In this document: one piece after another, positions 23,922 to 34,799 of the stretch | How the letters are laid out: every line of letters starts with the position of its first letter | Numbering within the stretch: position 1 is the stretch's first letter | Origin: Ophthalmolycus amberensis | Lineage: Eukaryota > Chordata > Actinopteri > Perciformes > Zoarcidae | Assembly: GCA_024529925.1 (NCBI GenBank) | Contig: JAFEUB010000812.1 | Location: 311,501 to 375,500, forward strand | Length of the DNA: 64,000 nt | Direction of reading: 5' to 3' | The notes under the pieces: generated by a model | Seen by the model: the letters and a program-made list of their open reading frames with translations, nothing else | What the model was told of the DNA's origin: nothing | The model's database searches: none | Position numbers and translations under genes: made by a program

Positions 23922-26900
23922 ATGGCGTCCGACCTGTACTTCATCGTAACAAGGAAACCTGAACACCAAGGACTCTTCAATGCTGGCCGCATATGCTCCA
24001 TATCTGAACACAAGCACAAATCACTTATGAGAAGATCTTCCACAAAGTTGCCCCTCTTCCTCTTGGGCTCACGTTCACTTTTAGATTATGAAATAGAGTT
24101 GAGTTGCATTGAACAGCTGAGTGCAGAGAAAGCCGAGCTGCTGCAGGGCCTGCCCGAGGACGCAGACAGGCTGAAGTGGTTCGGAGAGGGAGATGCTCTT
24201 CAAGCAGCACTAGGACTCACTGTGGGCACTGCGGTGACAGTGGAGGAAGGAGAGAGGCTCAGAGGCGTCATACGCTACATCGGAAGACTTACAGCGTCAT
24301 CGTATTCCTCTCCTATACCAGGCACGTTCTTTGGCATTGAACTACAGGTGGGAATCTAACAGTGGTCACGCAACAAAATCATCCTTTTTCTTTCATGCTT
24401 TCCCTTACTGGCATATTTCCCTGCACACATCTCTGAAAACCCTGCCTGGACCCCAACACGATGGAATTGGTGTTCACAGAAATGAAAACATATGGTTAAT
24501 GTGTGCTGCTGCTGTGCTTCTTCCCCCCCCCCCCCCTAGGGAGAAGACCAGGGGAAGGGGCATACCGATGGCATCTACCATTCTAAAACCTACTTTTCCT
24601 GTAAGAAAGATTGTGGCATTTTCGCCCCCTTCTCCAGAGTCAGGCCCGTGGTTCCCAGCTCCTTGTCGCCCTCCAACCCCGAGCTCTCTCAGACAGACGA
24701 GCTAGCTCCAGGAGATAGAGTCACTTACTTCATCGGTGATGAATGTCGGCATGGAATGGTGTTGCATGTGCAGGAAAAGGACGGAGAACCTAGTGTTCGG
24801 ATCTCCACGGTAAGTAATATATCAGTTTATTGGTTTAAAATTTAAATTGTGTTTTCGAATGCAGCCATTCTGGTAAATAACACACACTTGTCTTTGTTGG
24901 TGTTTTCAGGACACCGATGAGAATGGAAAGCGAGGGGGCGAAGTTGATGTTCCACTACTTGTGGTTGCAAAGGGGGAGGTGCCCACAGGTCTGAGCAACT
25001 CGATACACGATGACGTGTGAAGCTGTTTCCCACATTTGTAAGAAATCTGACTCAAATGTATTGTTTACTGCAGAGCCAGAGAGCATGGACGTTGATATGA
25101 CGCCAGTGGAAAAGTACAGCGGTGGTCTGAGCGTGAGTTCCATGGTGGAGGTGGACTTGGCTAAGGGCACTTCATATGGGATCATCCGCTGGACCGGCGC
25201 TCTGCCTGGTTGTCCGGAAACCATGGCTGGCCTAGAACTGGTAAATCTAAACCATGGCAAATGATTGCTTTTATCTTCATTGGTTAGTTCCTTTCATTTC
25301 ATCGTGGATGACATTCATCTTCTGTGTGTATCCGCCTCCAGGACGACGACTACGGAGTGAGTGACGGCACGTTCAAAAGTCTGCGTCTCTTTCAATGTCC
25401 CTCAAAGAAAGCTCTGTTCGTGAAGCTTAGAACATGTCGCCCTGACTCGCGATTTCAGAGCGCGTCGGCCCATTGCAGCAAGACGATGCTGAAACCGGAC
25501 GACGCAGGTCAGAACAGCACTGATGAACTCATTTCAGCAACTCCCTTTGTCACAGTTTTGTTGTGGTGTTGTTTTGCTGAGAATCCATGTGTTCTTATAG
25601 GGGACAATTTGAAGTCAGCCAGTGACCCCTTGTGGACACGGTGGTGCTCTGAATTGTTTTTAAAGTTACAGTTAATGGATTTTAATATACTAAAAAATCT
25701 TCTGGAACAATAAGTCCGCTCAGATACATTTTAGAATGTAAAAGAAGAAGAAACATTACCAATAAAGCTTCAAACACAGTGAGGGGCCCCAGCATGAAAA
25801 ACCAAGCGGCAACGCTGCATCAGCAATCATCACCAGCTGCGTGTGCGTATTGTGTCATGTTTTATGTGTTCACATACATAATGATTTAAATGTGTGTTAC
25901 TGTAGAGAGAGATGCAGAGCACAGTGCAGGGACGCCGGGCACTGTTCCTCCCATCAGCACGGAGCAGGTCAGCCAGATTCTGCTTGGACGAATGAAGGGG
26001 ATCCAAGGCAACTACAACTCCTGCTACATGGACGCCACCCTCTTCAGGTCAGGACGGTGGACATGGGACAGAAAATAGTAACCATTTTTTATTGCACTTC
26101 ATAAGAAGTTCAGCTGGTTGTATCCCATTTATTCTACAAATCACATGTACTTTACATTATTATAGACCATTGTCCAAGTCACATCAGTATGTTTTAAGTT
26201 GCTGACAATGTTTTTGGGGAAAGTTGTAGTCGGTGGTAACGCAGTTGCAAGCAGGGGTCATTTTATAGCATTCTACAAAGGAATAGAAACTTAACAGGAA
26301 ACTAAATTAAAGACTTATTTTTCTACTTTCTTAACTCTTTTTTGTGTTTCTCTGTGCTTTCAGCTTGTTTTCCTGCTCCTCTGCATTGGACGCCATGCTG
26401 TTTAAATCAACAGAACCTCAAGATGCCCCGATTCAGCGCACACTGCTCCACAACATTGTTAATCCGCTCCGCAAGTGGGTGCCGTTATGTATTTTGCGGA
26501 ACCTTTTTTCTTATTTTTGTGGTACTTAAATAATGCATAAATACTCTCCGCGTGTGTGTTCTTTGCAGCAAGGGCTTTGTGGAAGGGCGGCACATCATGA
26601 AGCTCCGGCAGCAGATACAGGAACACGGCTACAGTCAATCCTTCACCACAGATGAGAAGGGTCCGTTACATCTGCAAGCTTTGAGAAACGGCTGATTTGT
26701 TGCTCGGTTTGAAGTGACCGTTGATGTGGCTTTTTGTCTCTCAGATCCGGAGGAGTTTCTTACCGTCATCATGCACCACATACTTGCACTGGATCCTCTA
26801 CTCCAACTGTACAGTTCCACCACAGCTAAAATACTACTTCCCCCCCTACACTGCTTGAATACAACAAATCTTGCGAAGGACTTTCTTGCAGTCACGCCTC

Positions 26901-27478
26901 ACATTCCTCTCCCTCTCTCCCGTTTTTAGCTCAGCGGCTGGTAAAGTGCAGGAGAGTTACTGCTATCAGATCTTCTTAGACCAGAACCACAGCCTGGTGC
27001 TGCCGACGGTCCAGCAGCTGCTGGAGCACTCCTTCCACACCGCAGGACTCAAGCTGGCAGAGGTGAGATCGCTCTGTCACTCTATTACATTTACACAACA
27101 AGTAATCGTGAAATAACCAATGAATGAACTATTTGTTTTCGTAGCAACGTATTCCGAGATCTAACGGCTGATCCTGAGGAAATGTGTTTATCTGATGCTT
27201 TCCTTTGATTCTCCAGTAGATGTCTCTGTTGTTCTGGTGTTTTCTGTCTCCACGGTGTGTGATCTTCTTTCATTTCATTGTGTCATAATTGCAGGTGCCA
27301 CCGTGCCTCATCCTCCAGATGCCTCGCTTTGGGAAGAAATTCAAGATGTTCGACAAGATCGTTCCCTCTCTGGAGCTGGACATCACCGACCTCCTCTCTG
27401 AAGGTACCGTTAAAACACGCACGCACGCAACACACTTGGACTTACATGGTCTAAAAGCAAATGTTCACATAGTGAACA

Positions 27479-27511
<33 letters not shown>

Positions 27512-28568
27512 AGGTCCTCAGCAGTGCATGCTGTGTGGAGACTTGGCCCAGACAGAGTGCACCGACTGTTTTAAAGATCCCATATTCAGCCAGACGGGAT
27601 TCAAAATCTTCTGCAGGACGTGTTCATCTCAGGTGTGGTTTGTATCATTGTCCGTGTGAAACCACTTCACCAGCTATGTGAAACAGAAAACATGGCTGAA
27701 TTCTTTGTGAATTTCTGTCTATGGCTCAATGTGTTTGTGCAGAACGTGTTTCCCACCGAGCAGAACGTGCTTCTTACAGGTTTTTTTTTCTCCTAATGTG
27801 AAAGCACCAGAGTAGATGCTGACTGTTTCATGTTTGCCACTGAGGGGGGGAGTGGGAATAGTGGAGACTTTGCATACGGTGACATCACATGCCCTCTGTA
27901 GATATATTGCTGGGTTAAGTATGTAGGACTGAAACTCTGGCAATTAACAGAAAATTGTATCGATAATGATTTGACAATCCGTTAGCTGTCTAAGGAATTG
28001 ATTAAGTAAAAATACCAAACATGTCTTTAATTTATTATGAAAATAACCATTAGATGCAGCCCTGACAGCTTTTTTTTTTTCTTCAGGTTCACTCTCATCC
28101 TCAACGCCGGTCCCATCAACCAGTTGCTCTGGACATCCCCACGGGTTACCTGAGTCGCAGCACGCCTCACTCTCTAATCAGAGACAAGCTGGAGCTGTTC
28201 GCTGTGCTCTGCATCGAGACGAGCCACTACGTGTCCTTCATCAAGTACGGACCCGACAGCCAAGACTGGATCTTCTTTGACAGCATGGCGGACAGAGAAG
28301 GTGAGTCTGTTTTTGACGCAGCGTCTCATCACATGCACTGTTCATTGCATGCATTCAGTGGCTCATCTGTGCGTTGTGTTCAGGAGAGAGAGACGGATTC
28401 AACATCCCAGAGGTTAAAGCCTGCCCCGAGGTCGGCATGTACCTGGAAATGTCTCCCGCGCAGCTGGCCAATCAGGTGCCTCGAGACATGAAAGGTGTGG
28501 CCAAACGCCTCTTTTGCGACGCCTACATGTACCTGTACCAGAGCACCAGCATGTGTCTCTATCGCTGA
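23922..28568 (+). CDS. cyldl: CYLD-like deubiquitinase, complete (14 coding exons)
   Basis: This is a ubiquitin-specific protease of the CYLD family, cytosolic enzymes that cleave Lys63- and Met1-linked ubiquitin chains and restrain NF-kB and related signalling. Coding exons: 23922-24347, 24540-24809, 24910-24988, 25074-25240, 25342-25507, 25906-26047, 26364-26474, 26569-26660, 26745-26808, 26930-27062, 27295-27403, 27514-27632, 28087-28300, 28384-28568. All are bounded by GT-AG and join in phase to 758 residues. The protein has an N-terminal unknown region, CAP-Gly 1 (about 98-176), a degenerate CAP-Gly 2 (196-260), CAP-Gly 3 (277-352) and a USP domain (399-756). Catalytic residues visible are Cys409 (GNYNSCYMDATLF), His673 (IETSHYVSF) and Asp691. 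B-box zinc ligands are Cys591/594/602/605/620/623 and His628 with a later His. Human CYLD has 956 residues; the long linker before CAP-Gly 3 is mostly missing here. The divergence from human CYLD suggests the fish 'like' paralogue rather than the direct orthologue. The start was chosen at MASDLYF because an upstream in-frame ATG lies before the acceptor. Confidence 0.92.
24523..24536 (+). promoter_or_regulatory. C14 polypyrimidine tract at a cyldl 3' splice site
   Basis: Fourteen C followed by TAG form the acceptor of the second coding exon of the CYLD-like gene. The tract is pure C rather than the usual U-rich mixture. Confidence 0.7.
27481..27510 (+). repeat. (GT)15 abutting the acceptor of cyldl exon 12
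   Basis: Fifteen GT units run directly into CAG, which is the acceptor of the B-box zinc exon (27514-27632). No other pyrimidine tract separates the repeat from the splice site, so the length-variable repeat is itself the splice signal region. Confidence 0.85.
27925..28065 (+). repeat. Dispersed repeat family A, copy 4 (intronic)
   Basis: Inside the cyldl intron between exons 12 and 13. GCAATTAACAGAAAATTGTA, AATGATTTGACAATCCGTTA and AATACCAAACATGTC resemble the 5' half of the fish family seen elsewhere in the window. It is weakly conserved. Confidence 0.45.
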
Positions 28569-29569
28569 GGGGACACCGCCCCGCAGCTTGTTCATTGCAC
28601 AAAATGTAAATTGAGGAAAAAAATATATTGTTGCCTTCGATGTTCATGTCATTTCCTTTGGAGTGCTTTTGTTGTTCTTCAAGAAGTACACACATGAACA
28701 TTTAATACTTGTGTATGTATATATCATTTTCTGCACTGGGGCAGGGAGTGGATTTTCAAGCTTGACCAATTTAAAACAATATTGTTTCATGTCTGTTATA
28801 CTGTATGAAGAAAGAGTACGAACTGAAATCATTTTGCATTATAGAAATTGACTATCACTGACATTGGAATGTGAGAGAAAAGACAAAAGTTGTAATATTA
28901 AGATTTTGTAGTTTGTTGTTTCCTCTTGGTGTTTGATAATTATCTTTAAAAGTTATATTTACAATTTTTATACCGAGATGGAATAAGTGTTGCAGATGAA
29001 ACAATCCACCAAAGATGACGGCGTAGTAATGATTTTAGAGTGGCGTGTTTTAATAAATTCAACTTAACACAATGATATTATTTTGCTCAGCAAGCTCACC
29101 ATTGTGCCTTAATGCTTTCTTTCTAATCAGGGTTTAGTCGGCTGGACGAGTTACTTTATACAGTTCAGTAAAACTTGTCCACATTCCTTTAAACATGTGA
29201 AAATGATCTCTTGTGATCCATCAAGTCCATGGATCATTTCTTCTTCTCATATTCAGTGATCAGCCGCCTCCATCCATAAATATACTTGCCAGATTCAAAC
29301 ATGTAAAAGGTGAATTTCTTCTATGTTTCACTCCCATCATGAGCACCAGCGGTGGGTGGGGCCAGATCCAGAATCTCTCAATGAGGAGAAAAAGCAGAGA
29401 TGTGTTTCTGGCTCCATTTCTTTTGTATTTGGGGGAAAAAAATCATGTTCAACAGAAATATTAATCATAGAGTAATTTTACATACTTTAAAAAGTGTCTG
29501 GAGGAGAACTTTAAAATTGCTGAATTTGTATTGATGAAGGCCCAATTTTTATGAAGGTTGACTGTATGA
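28569..29569 (+). other. cyldl 3' untranslated region and flank
   Basis: This kilobase follows the stop codon of the CYLD-like gene. It is A/T-rich, with an AATAAA at about 29052 that could be a polyadenylation signal. No other gene is seen. Confidence 0.4.
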
Positions 29570-29890
29570 GGTGTCCCCCAGGGATCACTTATTGGTCCCC
29601 TGTTGTTCAGTTTGGACACGCTTCACTACAACATTACCATCGAATATGCTGATGACACTCCCCTTTCTACTTGTATTCTCTCTCCTGAAAAGGGAGGCCA
29701 ACCAAGTCAGTGGTTGAGTGTATTAAAGACATAAATGAACTGGGATGTCTTACAGTTTCCTGCAATATGATGATGACAAAACAGACATTATTTTTATTGG
29801 TGCCTCAACAGCAGGAAATATGTTCTCATTTATTCTGTCTCTGGAAAGTACCACACAGTTCCCAAACCTTTGGCTTAATTATGATCTGTG
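29570..29890 (+). mobile_element. L2-type LINE reverse-transcriptase remnant
   Basis: The plus strand encodes GVPQGSLIGPLLFSL and, 20 residues on, YADDT, the paired reverse-transcriptase motifs of non-LTR retrotransposons. Farther on, in a shifted frame, DDKTDIIFIG fits the motif that follows in L2-type elements. Frameshifts and stops make it a dead fragment. It lies about 1 kb past the cyldl stop codon. Confidence 0.8.
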
Positions 29891-30426
29891 ACTTCAATAT
29901 CTAGAGCTTTTCCAGCAGCAGCATTACTTTCACTGGCCTTTCTTACCTTTCCTTTTCTGTCTCTTATTGTGTCATCTGACTTGTTGCCGTGAGTCAGAGT
30001 TGAGAGAGGAGTGCCGGTGTTGTCAGGGTTTGTTGTGTACAGAAAGCATCGATTAGTGTTCTCGAAATTAATTTCATCGCAGAATATTTAGTTAATTTTG
30101 ACAATGTGGATACAATGCAATGTTTCAAAAAGAAACTAGATTTAGACACAAAAAACATGTTAAAATAGGGTCCAGGTTGAAAAATAGACATTTTTGATAC
30201 AAGGTTTCTTTAGAAAAAGCTTGTTTGCAAATCCATCTCCCATTCCTTGAAAAAACTGGGACTTTCTTTGATTACATTTTTTTAATTTAAACGTGAAAAT
30301 CTAATGTCATTCCACGAATCCTCAGATCTCTGCTTTGGTTTTATATCAATGGGGGATAATAAAATGTTACTTCTCTCTCTTTGTGTATATCTGGCTTGTC
30401 AGATATGAGCCGGACCGTGTCATCTT

Positions 30427-33400
30427 AAGATAAGATAAGATAAGATAAGATAATCCTTTATTAGTCCCTCAGTGGGGAAATTACAGGATTACAGCAGCAT
30501 TGCTCACAAGTAATAAAAATCAAGATAAAAATCAAGTAATATAATAAACTAAACAGTAAACAGTAGAACAGTAATAAAATAAGACAGTAAGAAGAGTATT
30601 AGATATACTAAATATGCCAGTATATACAGAATATACAGAATATACAGAATATACAGGCGGATCAGGTAAATACTTAAACGTATTGGATATTGCACGGATT
30701 AGATAAGGTATTGCACCAGGTGAATGAATTAAAGTGTTCAGAGTGTGCAAAGTGTTCAGAGTGTGCAAAGTGTTCAGTGTGTGCAAAGTGTTCGTGTTCA
30801 AGTGTTCAAGTGTTAGTTGTCCACCGAGAGCAGTTTGTTGTGCAGCCTGACAGCAGCGGGGAGAAAGGACTTGCGGTACCTCTCCCTCAGACACCGGGGG
30901 TGAATCAGCCGGTGACTGAAGGAGCTGTGCAGAGCTGCCAGAGTGTCCTGCATGGGGTGGGAAGCGTGGCTCATCAGGGATGAGAGCTTCGCCATCATCC
31001 TCCTGTCTCCCACCACCTCCACAGTATCCAGTGGACATCCCAGCACGCTGCTGGCCTTCCTCACCAGTTTGTCCAGTCTCCTCCTGTCAGCTGCCGCGAT
31101 GCTGCTGTTCCAGAAGACCACTCCATAGAAGATGGCTGATGCCACCACGGAGTCGAAGAAGGTCTTCAGGAGTGCTCCCTGCACCCCAAAAGACCTCAGT
31201 CTCCTCAGCAGAAAGAGTCTGCTCTGTCCTTTTTTATAAAGAGCGTGAGCGTGGTCAGTCCAGTCCAGTTTATTGTTCAAGTGAACACCCAGGTACTTAT
31301 ACGACTTCACGACCTCAATGTCCAGTCCCTGGATGCTCACCGGTGTCGGAGGAGGGCGTTTGCCCCGGCGGAAGTCCACCACCAGCTCCTTGGTCTTGCT
31401 GGAGTTGATGTGGAGGCGGTTCCGCTGGCACCATCCTAAAAAGTCCTGGTTTAGTTCCCTGTATTCTCTGTCATCATCGGCGGAGATGAGGCCGACAATT
31501 GCAGAGTCGTCAGAGAACTTTTGCAGGTGGCAGTTTGCAGAGTTATGTTTGAAGTCCGAGGTGTAAATGGAGAAGAGGAATGGAGCTAGAACGGTTCCCT
31601 GTGGGGCCCCTGTGCTGCAGGACACCCGATCTGACTCACACTCCCGTATCCGCACATACTGTGGACGGTTGGTGAGGTAGTCCAGGATCCATGCAGTGAG
31701 GTGGTGGTCCACCCCGGTCTGCTCCAGCTTGTCCCTCAGAAGCAAAGGCTGGATGGTGTTGAAGGCACTGGAGAAGTCGTAGAACATGACTCTCACAGTG
31801 CTTCCAGCCTTTTCCAGGTGAGAGAGGCATCTCTGCAGCAGGAAGATGACGGCGTCATCCACCCCGATGCCGGACTGGTAGGCGAACTGAAGTGGGTCCA
31901 GGGATGAACTCACCAGAGGGCGGAGATGGGCAAGGACCAGCCTCTCCAGGGTCTTCATCAGGTGGGATGTCAACGCCACCGGCCTGTAGCTGTTGAGGTC
32001 CTTGGGCCGCGGGTTCTTTGGTACCGGTACCACGCAGGATGTCTTCCATAGCTGTGGTACTTTCCCCAGCCTCAAGCTCAAGTTGAATATGTGCTCCGCT
32101 ATCCCGCACAGCTGGTCTGCGCAGGATTTGAGGAGCCTTGAGCTGATGCCGTCTGGACCCGTGGCCTTCCTCGCCTTGATCCTCCTCAGTTCATTCCTCA
32201 CTTGGTTGAGGGACACTCTGGGGGGTGGGGTGCTGTGTGTTGGAGTGGGGGTGGGTTGCTGGTCGTAGGGTGCTGGGTGTGAGAGGTGTGGAGGGGAGCC
32301 GAGTGCTGTGGGAAGGGGGTAATGATCCACAGTGGATGCAGATGATGGGGGTTGCAGCAGCAGGGAGGTCTGGGTGGGGGGAGGGGTGGATGGCTGGTCA
32401 AATCTGTTAAAAAATAAGTTCAGCTCATTCACCCACTTTTGGTCCCCCTCAGGCTGTTGGTTGGGCCCCTTGAACCCAGAAATCGCCTTGAGGCCCTTCC
32501 AGACCCCGGCGGTGTTATTCTGCTGCAGCTGGTCCTCCATCTTCATCCTGTAGACATCTTTCCCCTCCCTGATCTTCATCCTCAGCTCCCTCTGCACAGT
32601 CCTCAGCTCCTCTTTGTTGCCAGATCTAAAAACCCTCTTCTTCTCCTTGAGGAGGGCCTTTATCTCCGGAGAGATCCAGGGTTTGCCATTTGAGAAACAC
32701 CGTACAGTCCTGGTGGGTACGGTGTTCTCAACACAGAAGTTAATATAGTCCGTGATGCAGTCGGTGAGACCGTCGATGTCTTCCCCATGGGCATCACTAA
32801 ATACCTCCCACACAGTTGTCTCAAAACAGTCCTTCAGAGCCTCCTCGGCTCCATCGGTCCATCGTCTAACTGTGCGGGTCACAGCTGGCTGCTTCTGTGC
32901 AAGAGTTGTGTACACAGGCAGGAGGTGCACCAGGTTGTGGTCAGATCTGCCCAGGGGAGGGAGAGGTGATGATATGTATGCCTCCTTGGTGTTGGCATAA
33001 AGAAGGTCCAGTGTTTTATTGTCTCTGGTGTGGCATTTGACATACTGGGTGAATGTGGGCAGAGTGGAGGATGGAGGGGCATGATTAAAGTCCCCAGAGA
33101 GAAGGAGGAGGGCATTGGGGTGTTGTGTCAACAGCCTGCTTGTCGCCGAGTGGATGACGTCACAGGCCGCTTCCGCGTCAGCAGAGGGGGGGATATACGC
33201 AGCCACCATAATAACGTGCGAAAATTCCCTAGGCAGATAGTGTGGCCTCATGCTAACCGCTAACAGTTCAATGTCCGCTGTGCAGGTCTGCTCCTTAACA
33301 GTGATGTGCCCAGAGTTACACCATCTATCATTAACAAACACTGCCAGGCCTCCTCCCTTCCTCTTACCGCTCTCCGTTGTCCTGTCCGCCCGTATGATGC

Positions 33401-33956
33401 GGAACCCGTCTAGAGTAGCGTGCGTGTCCGGATTTAGCTCGGTTAGCCACGTCTCCGTAAACACCATGAGGCTAGACTCCCGGTATTCCCTCTGATGGCG
33501 AGTTAGCGCCGCTAGCTCGTCCATCTTGTTGGGCAGAGACCTCACGTTTCCCATGATGATGGAGGGGAGGACGGGTGTGTAGCGTCTTCTCCTGGCGCGA
33601 CGTTCCGCGCCCGCACGGCATCCCCGTTTCTTCCTCCTCAGCTCGCGGGGAACAGCGGGTCTCTCGTCAGGTAGCACCGCCGTGTCCCGGAATGCTAACA
33701 GCTGGTCCCTAGCGTAAACAACTAACGTTAGTCCATGGCTGCACGCTGGATCCCCAGACACGGAGGTGCAAATTGCAATAAACAGCAGATAGACCACGAC
33801 AAGCTCGACGTGTCTAGCTGCCATAATGCACCGATTAAGAACGGTAGCTAAAAGAAGCGAAAGAAGTAACAAAAAGTAACATAATATAAGAAAGCTAAGT
33901 AGTGAGCAGGAGCTACTGTAAAAAGCAGCCACTCGTGCGGCGCCGGAAGTGTACAC
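30427..33956 (-). mobile_element. Near full-length non-LTR retrotransposon (Rex1/L2/CR1-like)
   Basis: The 3' end (left) carries ACTAATAAAGGATTATCTTA followed by four to five copies of the pentamer TTATC/TCTTA, a typical tail of jockey-superfamily LINEs. Short tandem blocks of GAACACTTTGCACAC-type sequence precede it in the 3' untranslated region. The 5' end (right) begins near CACTTCCGGCGCCGC, an Ets-site-containing, GC-rich start that looks like an internal promoter. Between them is a single intact reading frame. I could not find convincing target-site duplications. Rex1/Babar, L2 and CR1 are related and I cannot separate them by eye. Confidence 0.88.
30813..33824 (-). CDS. LINE endonuclease/reverse transcriptase polyprotein, intact frame
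   Basis: About 1003 residues from the Met that begins MAARHVELVVVY; an upstream in-frame Met would add 44 residues reaching into the GC-rich 5' leader. The N-terminal third is an apurinic-type endonuclease: SIIMGNVRSLPNKMDEL, then VFTETWL, SGDFNHAPP and GRSDHNLV in the right order. The reverse transcriptase follows: KATGPDGIS, YRPVALTS, FYDFSSAFNT, GAPQGTVLAPFLFSIY, then the catalytic FSDDSAIV (SDD in place of the more usual ADD), and KYLGVHLN. The C-terminal segment ends HNKLLSVDN. No stop or frameshift interrupts it, so this copy may be recent or functional. No separate ORF1 is seen, as is common in this clade. It encodes a transposon protein, not a host gene. Confidence 0.9.
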   Translation of the reverse strand: MAARHVELVVVYLLFIAICTSVSGDPACSHGLTLVVYARDQLLAFRDTAVLPDERPAVPRELRRKKRGCRAGAERRARRRRYTPVLPSIIMGNVRSLPNKMDELAALTRHQREYRESSLMVFTETWLTELNPDTHATLDGFRIIRADRTTESGKRKGGGLAVFVNDRWCNSGHITVKEQTCTADIELLAVSMRPHYLPREFSHVIMVAAYIPPSADAEAACDVIHSATSRLLTQHPNALLLLSGDFNHAPPSSTLPTFTQYVKCHTRDNKTLDLLYANTKEAYISSPLPPLGRSDHNLVHLLPVYTTLAQKQPAVTRTVRRWTDGAEEALKDCFETTVWEVFSDAHGEDIDGLTDCITDYINFCVENTVPTRTVRCFSNGKPWISPEIKALLKEKKRVFRSGNKEELRTVQRELRMKIREGKDVYRMKMEDQLQQNNTAGVWKGLKAISGFKGPNQQPEGDQKWVNELNLFFNRFDQPSTPPPTQTSLLLQPPSSASTVDHYPLPTALGSPPHLSHPAPYDQQPTPTPTHSTPPPRVSLNQVRNELRRIKARKATGPDGISSRLLKSCADQLCGIAEHIFNLSLRLGKVPQLWKTSCVVPVPKNPRPKDLNSYRPVALTSHLMKTLERLVLAHLRPLVSSSLDPLQFAYQSGIGVDDAVIFLLQRCLSHLEKAGSTVRVMFYDFSSAFNTIQPLLLRDKLEQTGVDHHLTAWILDYLTNRPQYVRIRECESDRVSCSTGAPQGTVLAPFLFSIYTSDFKHNSANCHLQKFSDDSAIVGLISADDDREYRELNQDFLGWCQRNRLHINSSKTKELVVDFRRGKRPPPTPVSIQGLDIEVVKSYKYLGVHLNNKLDWTDHAHALYKKGQSRLFLLRRLRSFGVQGALLKTFFDSVVASAIFYGVVFWNSSIAAADRRRLDKLVRKASSVLGCPLDTVEVVGDRRMMAKLSSLMSHASHPMQDTLAALHSSFSHRLIHPRCLRERYRKSFLPAAVRLHNKLLSVDN

Positions 33957-34612
33957 AAGCCTTCTGGTTGTTCAATTGGTTAAATTAGAAGTGTATGCTT
34001 TTGTTTTTAATGGTCCTATCCAACCAATCATATACATTACAGATATCATATACAGTAAAAGAAAAATATGAAAAACATAACATTTCATGAGGTTAGATCA
34101 AAAATAAATGTCTCTGCTTGGGTTTACAAATTTGGCCAAAGCTGTCAGCCAATTCTCCTGATTACTTTTACACATGTTGGGACAATTCTGCGGAACAAGA
34201 TTTGCATGCAGCGTCAATGCATGAGCAATTATTAGCCAGAGTATTCAATTTAATGTCCTGTTCTTCAAGCCTTGTTTCCTCTTGTGAAGGAGTAGGGTCA
34301 TTAATGCTAATCCCAAGTATTTGTGCGTGGGAAGCCAGTGAGGGATCATGTAGCCGCACTAGCATGGGTAGCTGCACAAATCCGGGAGAAAAATCTATTC
34401 ACATACTAATAATGCCCTATAGTGTAACTGGCAACTCAAAAATGGGGAAATACATTTCAGATGAAGCTCAAGCTCTTCAAAGTAGTTTCTTGTGTCACCA
34501 AAGCTCATGTCCAAAGCATTTCTTTCTCCCATGAGTGTCAAATTCATTCACCCAAATGACAAAATAGTTTGTTTTTTCAGTGACTTATGAAGTTATTATT
34601 TCCACCTATTAT
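33957..34612. other. Unassigned intergenic sequence
   Basis: A/T-rich sequence between the LINE 5' end and a possible solo LTR. An open frame of 138 residues (34118-34534) has no recognisable motif, and its composition is unconvincing. Confidence 0.4.
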
Positions 34613-34797
34613 TGTCACAGCTCTGCCACTACTATCCTGTTTATCGATCTCTCACCCACCTCATCAGCTCAATCACTCTCACCTGCTCACTCACTATTTA
34701 GACCCCAGTCTCACACACACACTCACTCACTGCCAGATCGGTCTCCGCATTTCTGCCTGACCTTCCAGCATTCTGGGTCCTTACCACACCCGTTACA
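34613..34797 (+). mobile_element. Possible short solo LTR
   Basis: The segment begins TGTCACAGCTCTGCCAC and ends CACCCGTTACA, so it has the TGT...ACA ends of a retrotransposon LTR. Its interior (ATTTAGACCCCAGTCTCACA, TGCCTGACCTTCCAGCATTC) resembles a repeat common in fish genomes. Flanking five-base target duplications are not convincing. It abuts the L2 fragment immediately to the right. Confidence 0.4.
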
Positions 34798-34799
34798 AT

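Noticed and set aside
30813..33956. A host gene of 1047 residues
   Set aside because: Endonuclease and reverse-transcriptase motifs plus a pentamer-repeat tail show that it is a LINE polyprotein.
33000..33956. A secreted or membrane N-terminus on the LINE frame (Leu-rich first 44 residues)
   Set aside because: The Leu-rich stretch is a translation of the 5' leader before the likely start codon at 33824; there is no reason to think it is a signal sequence.
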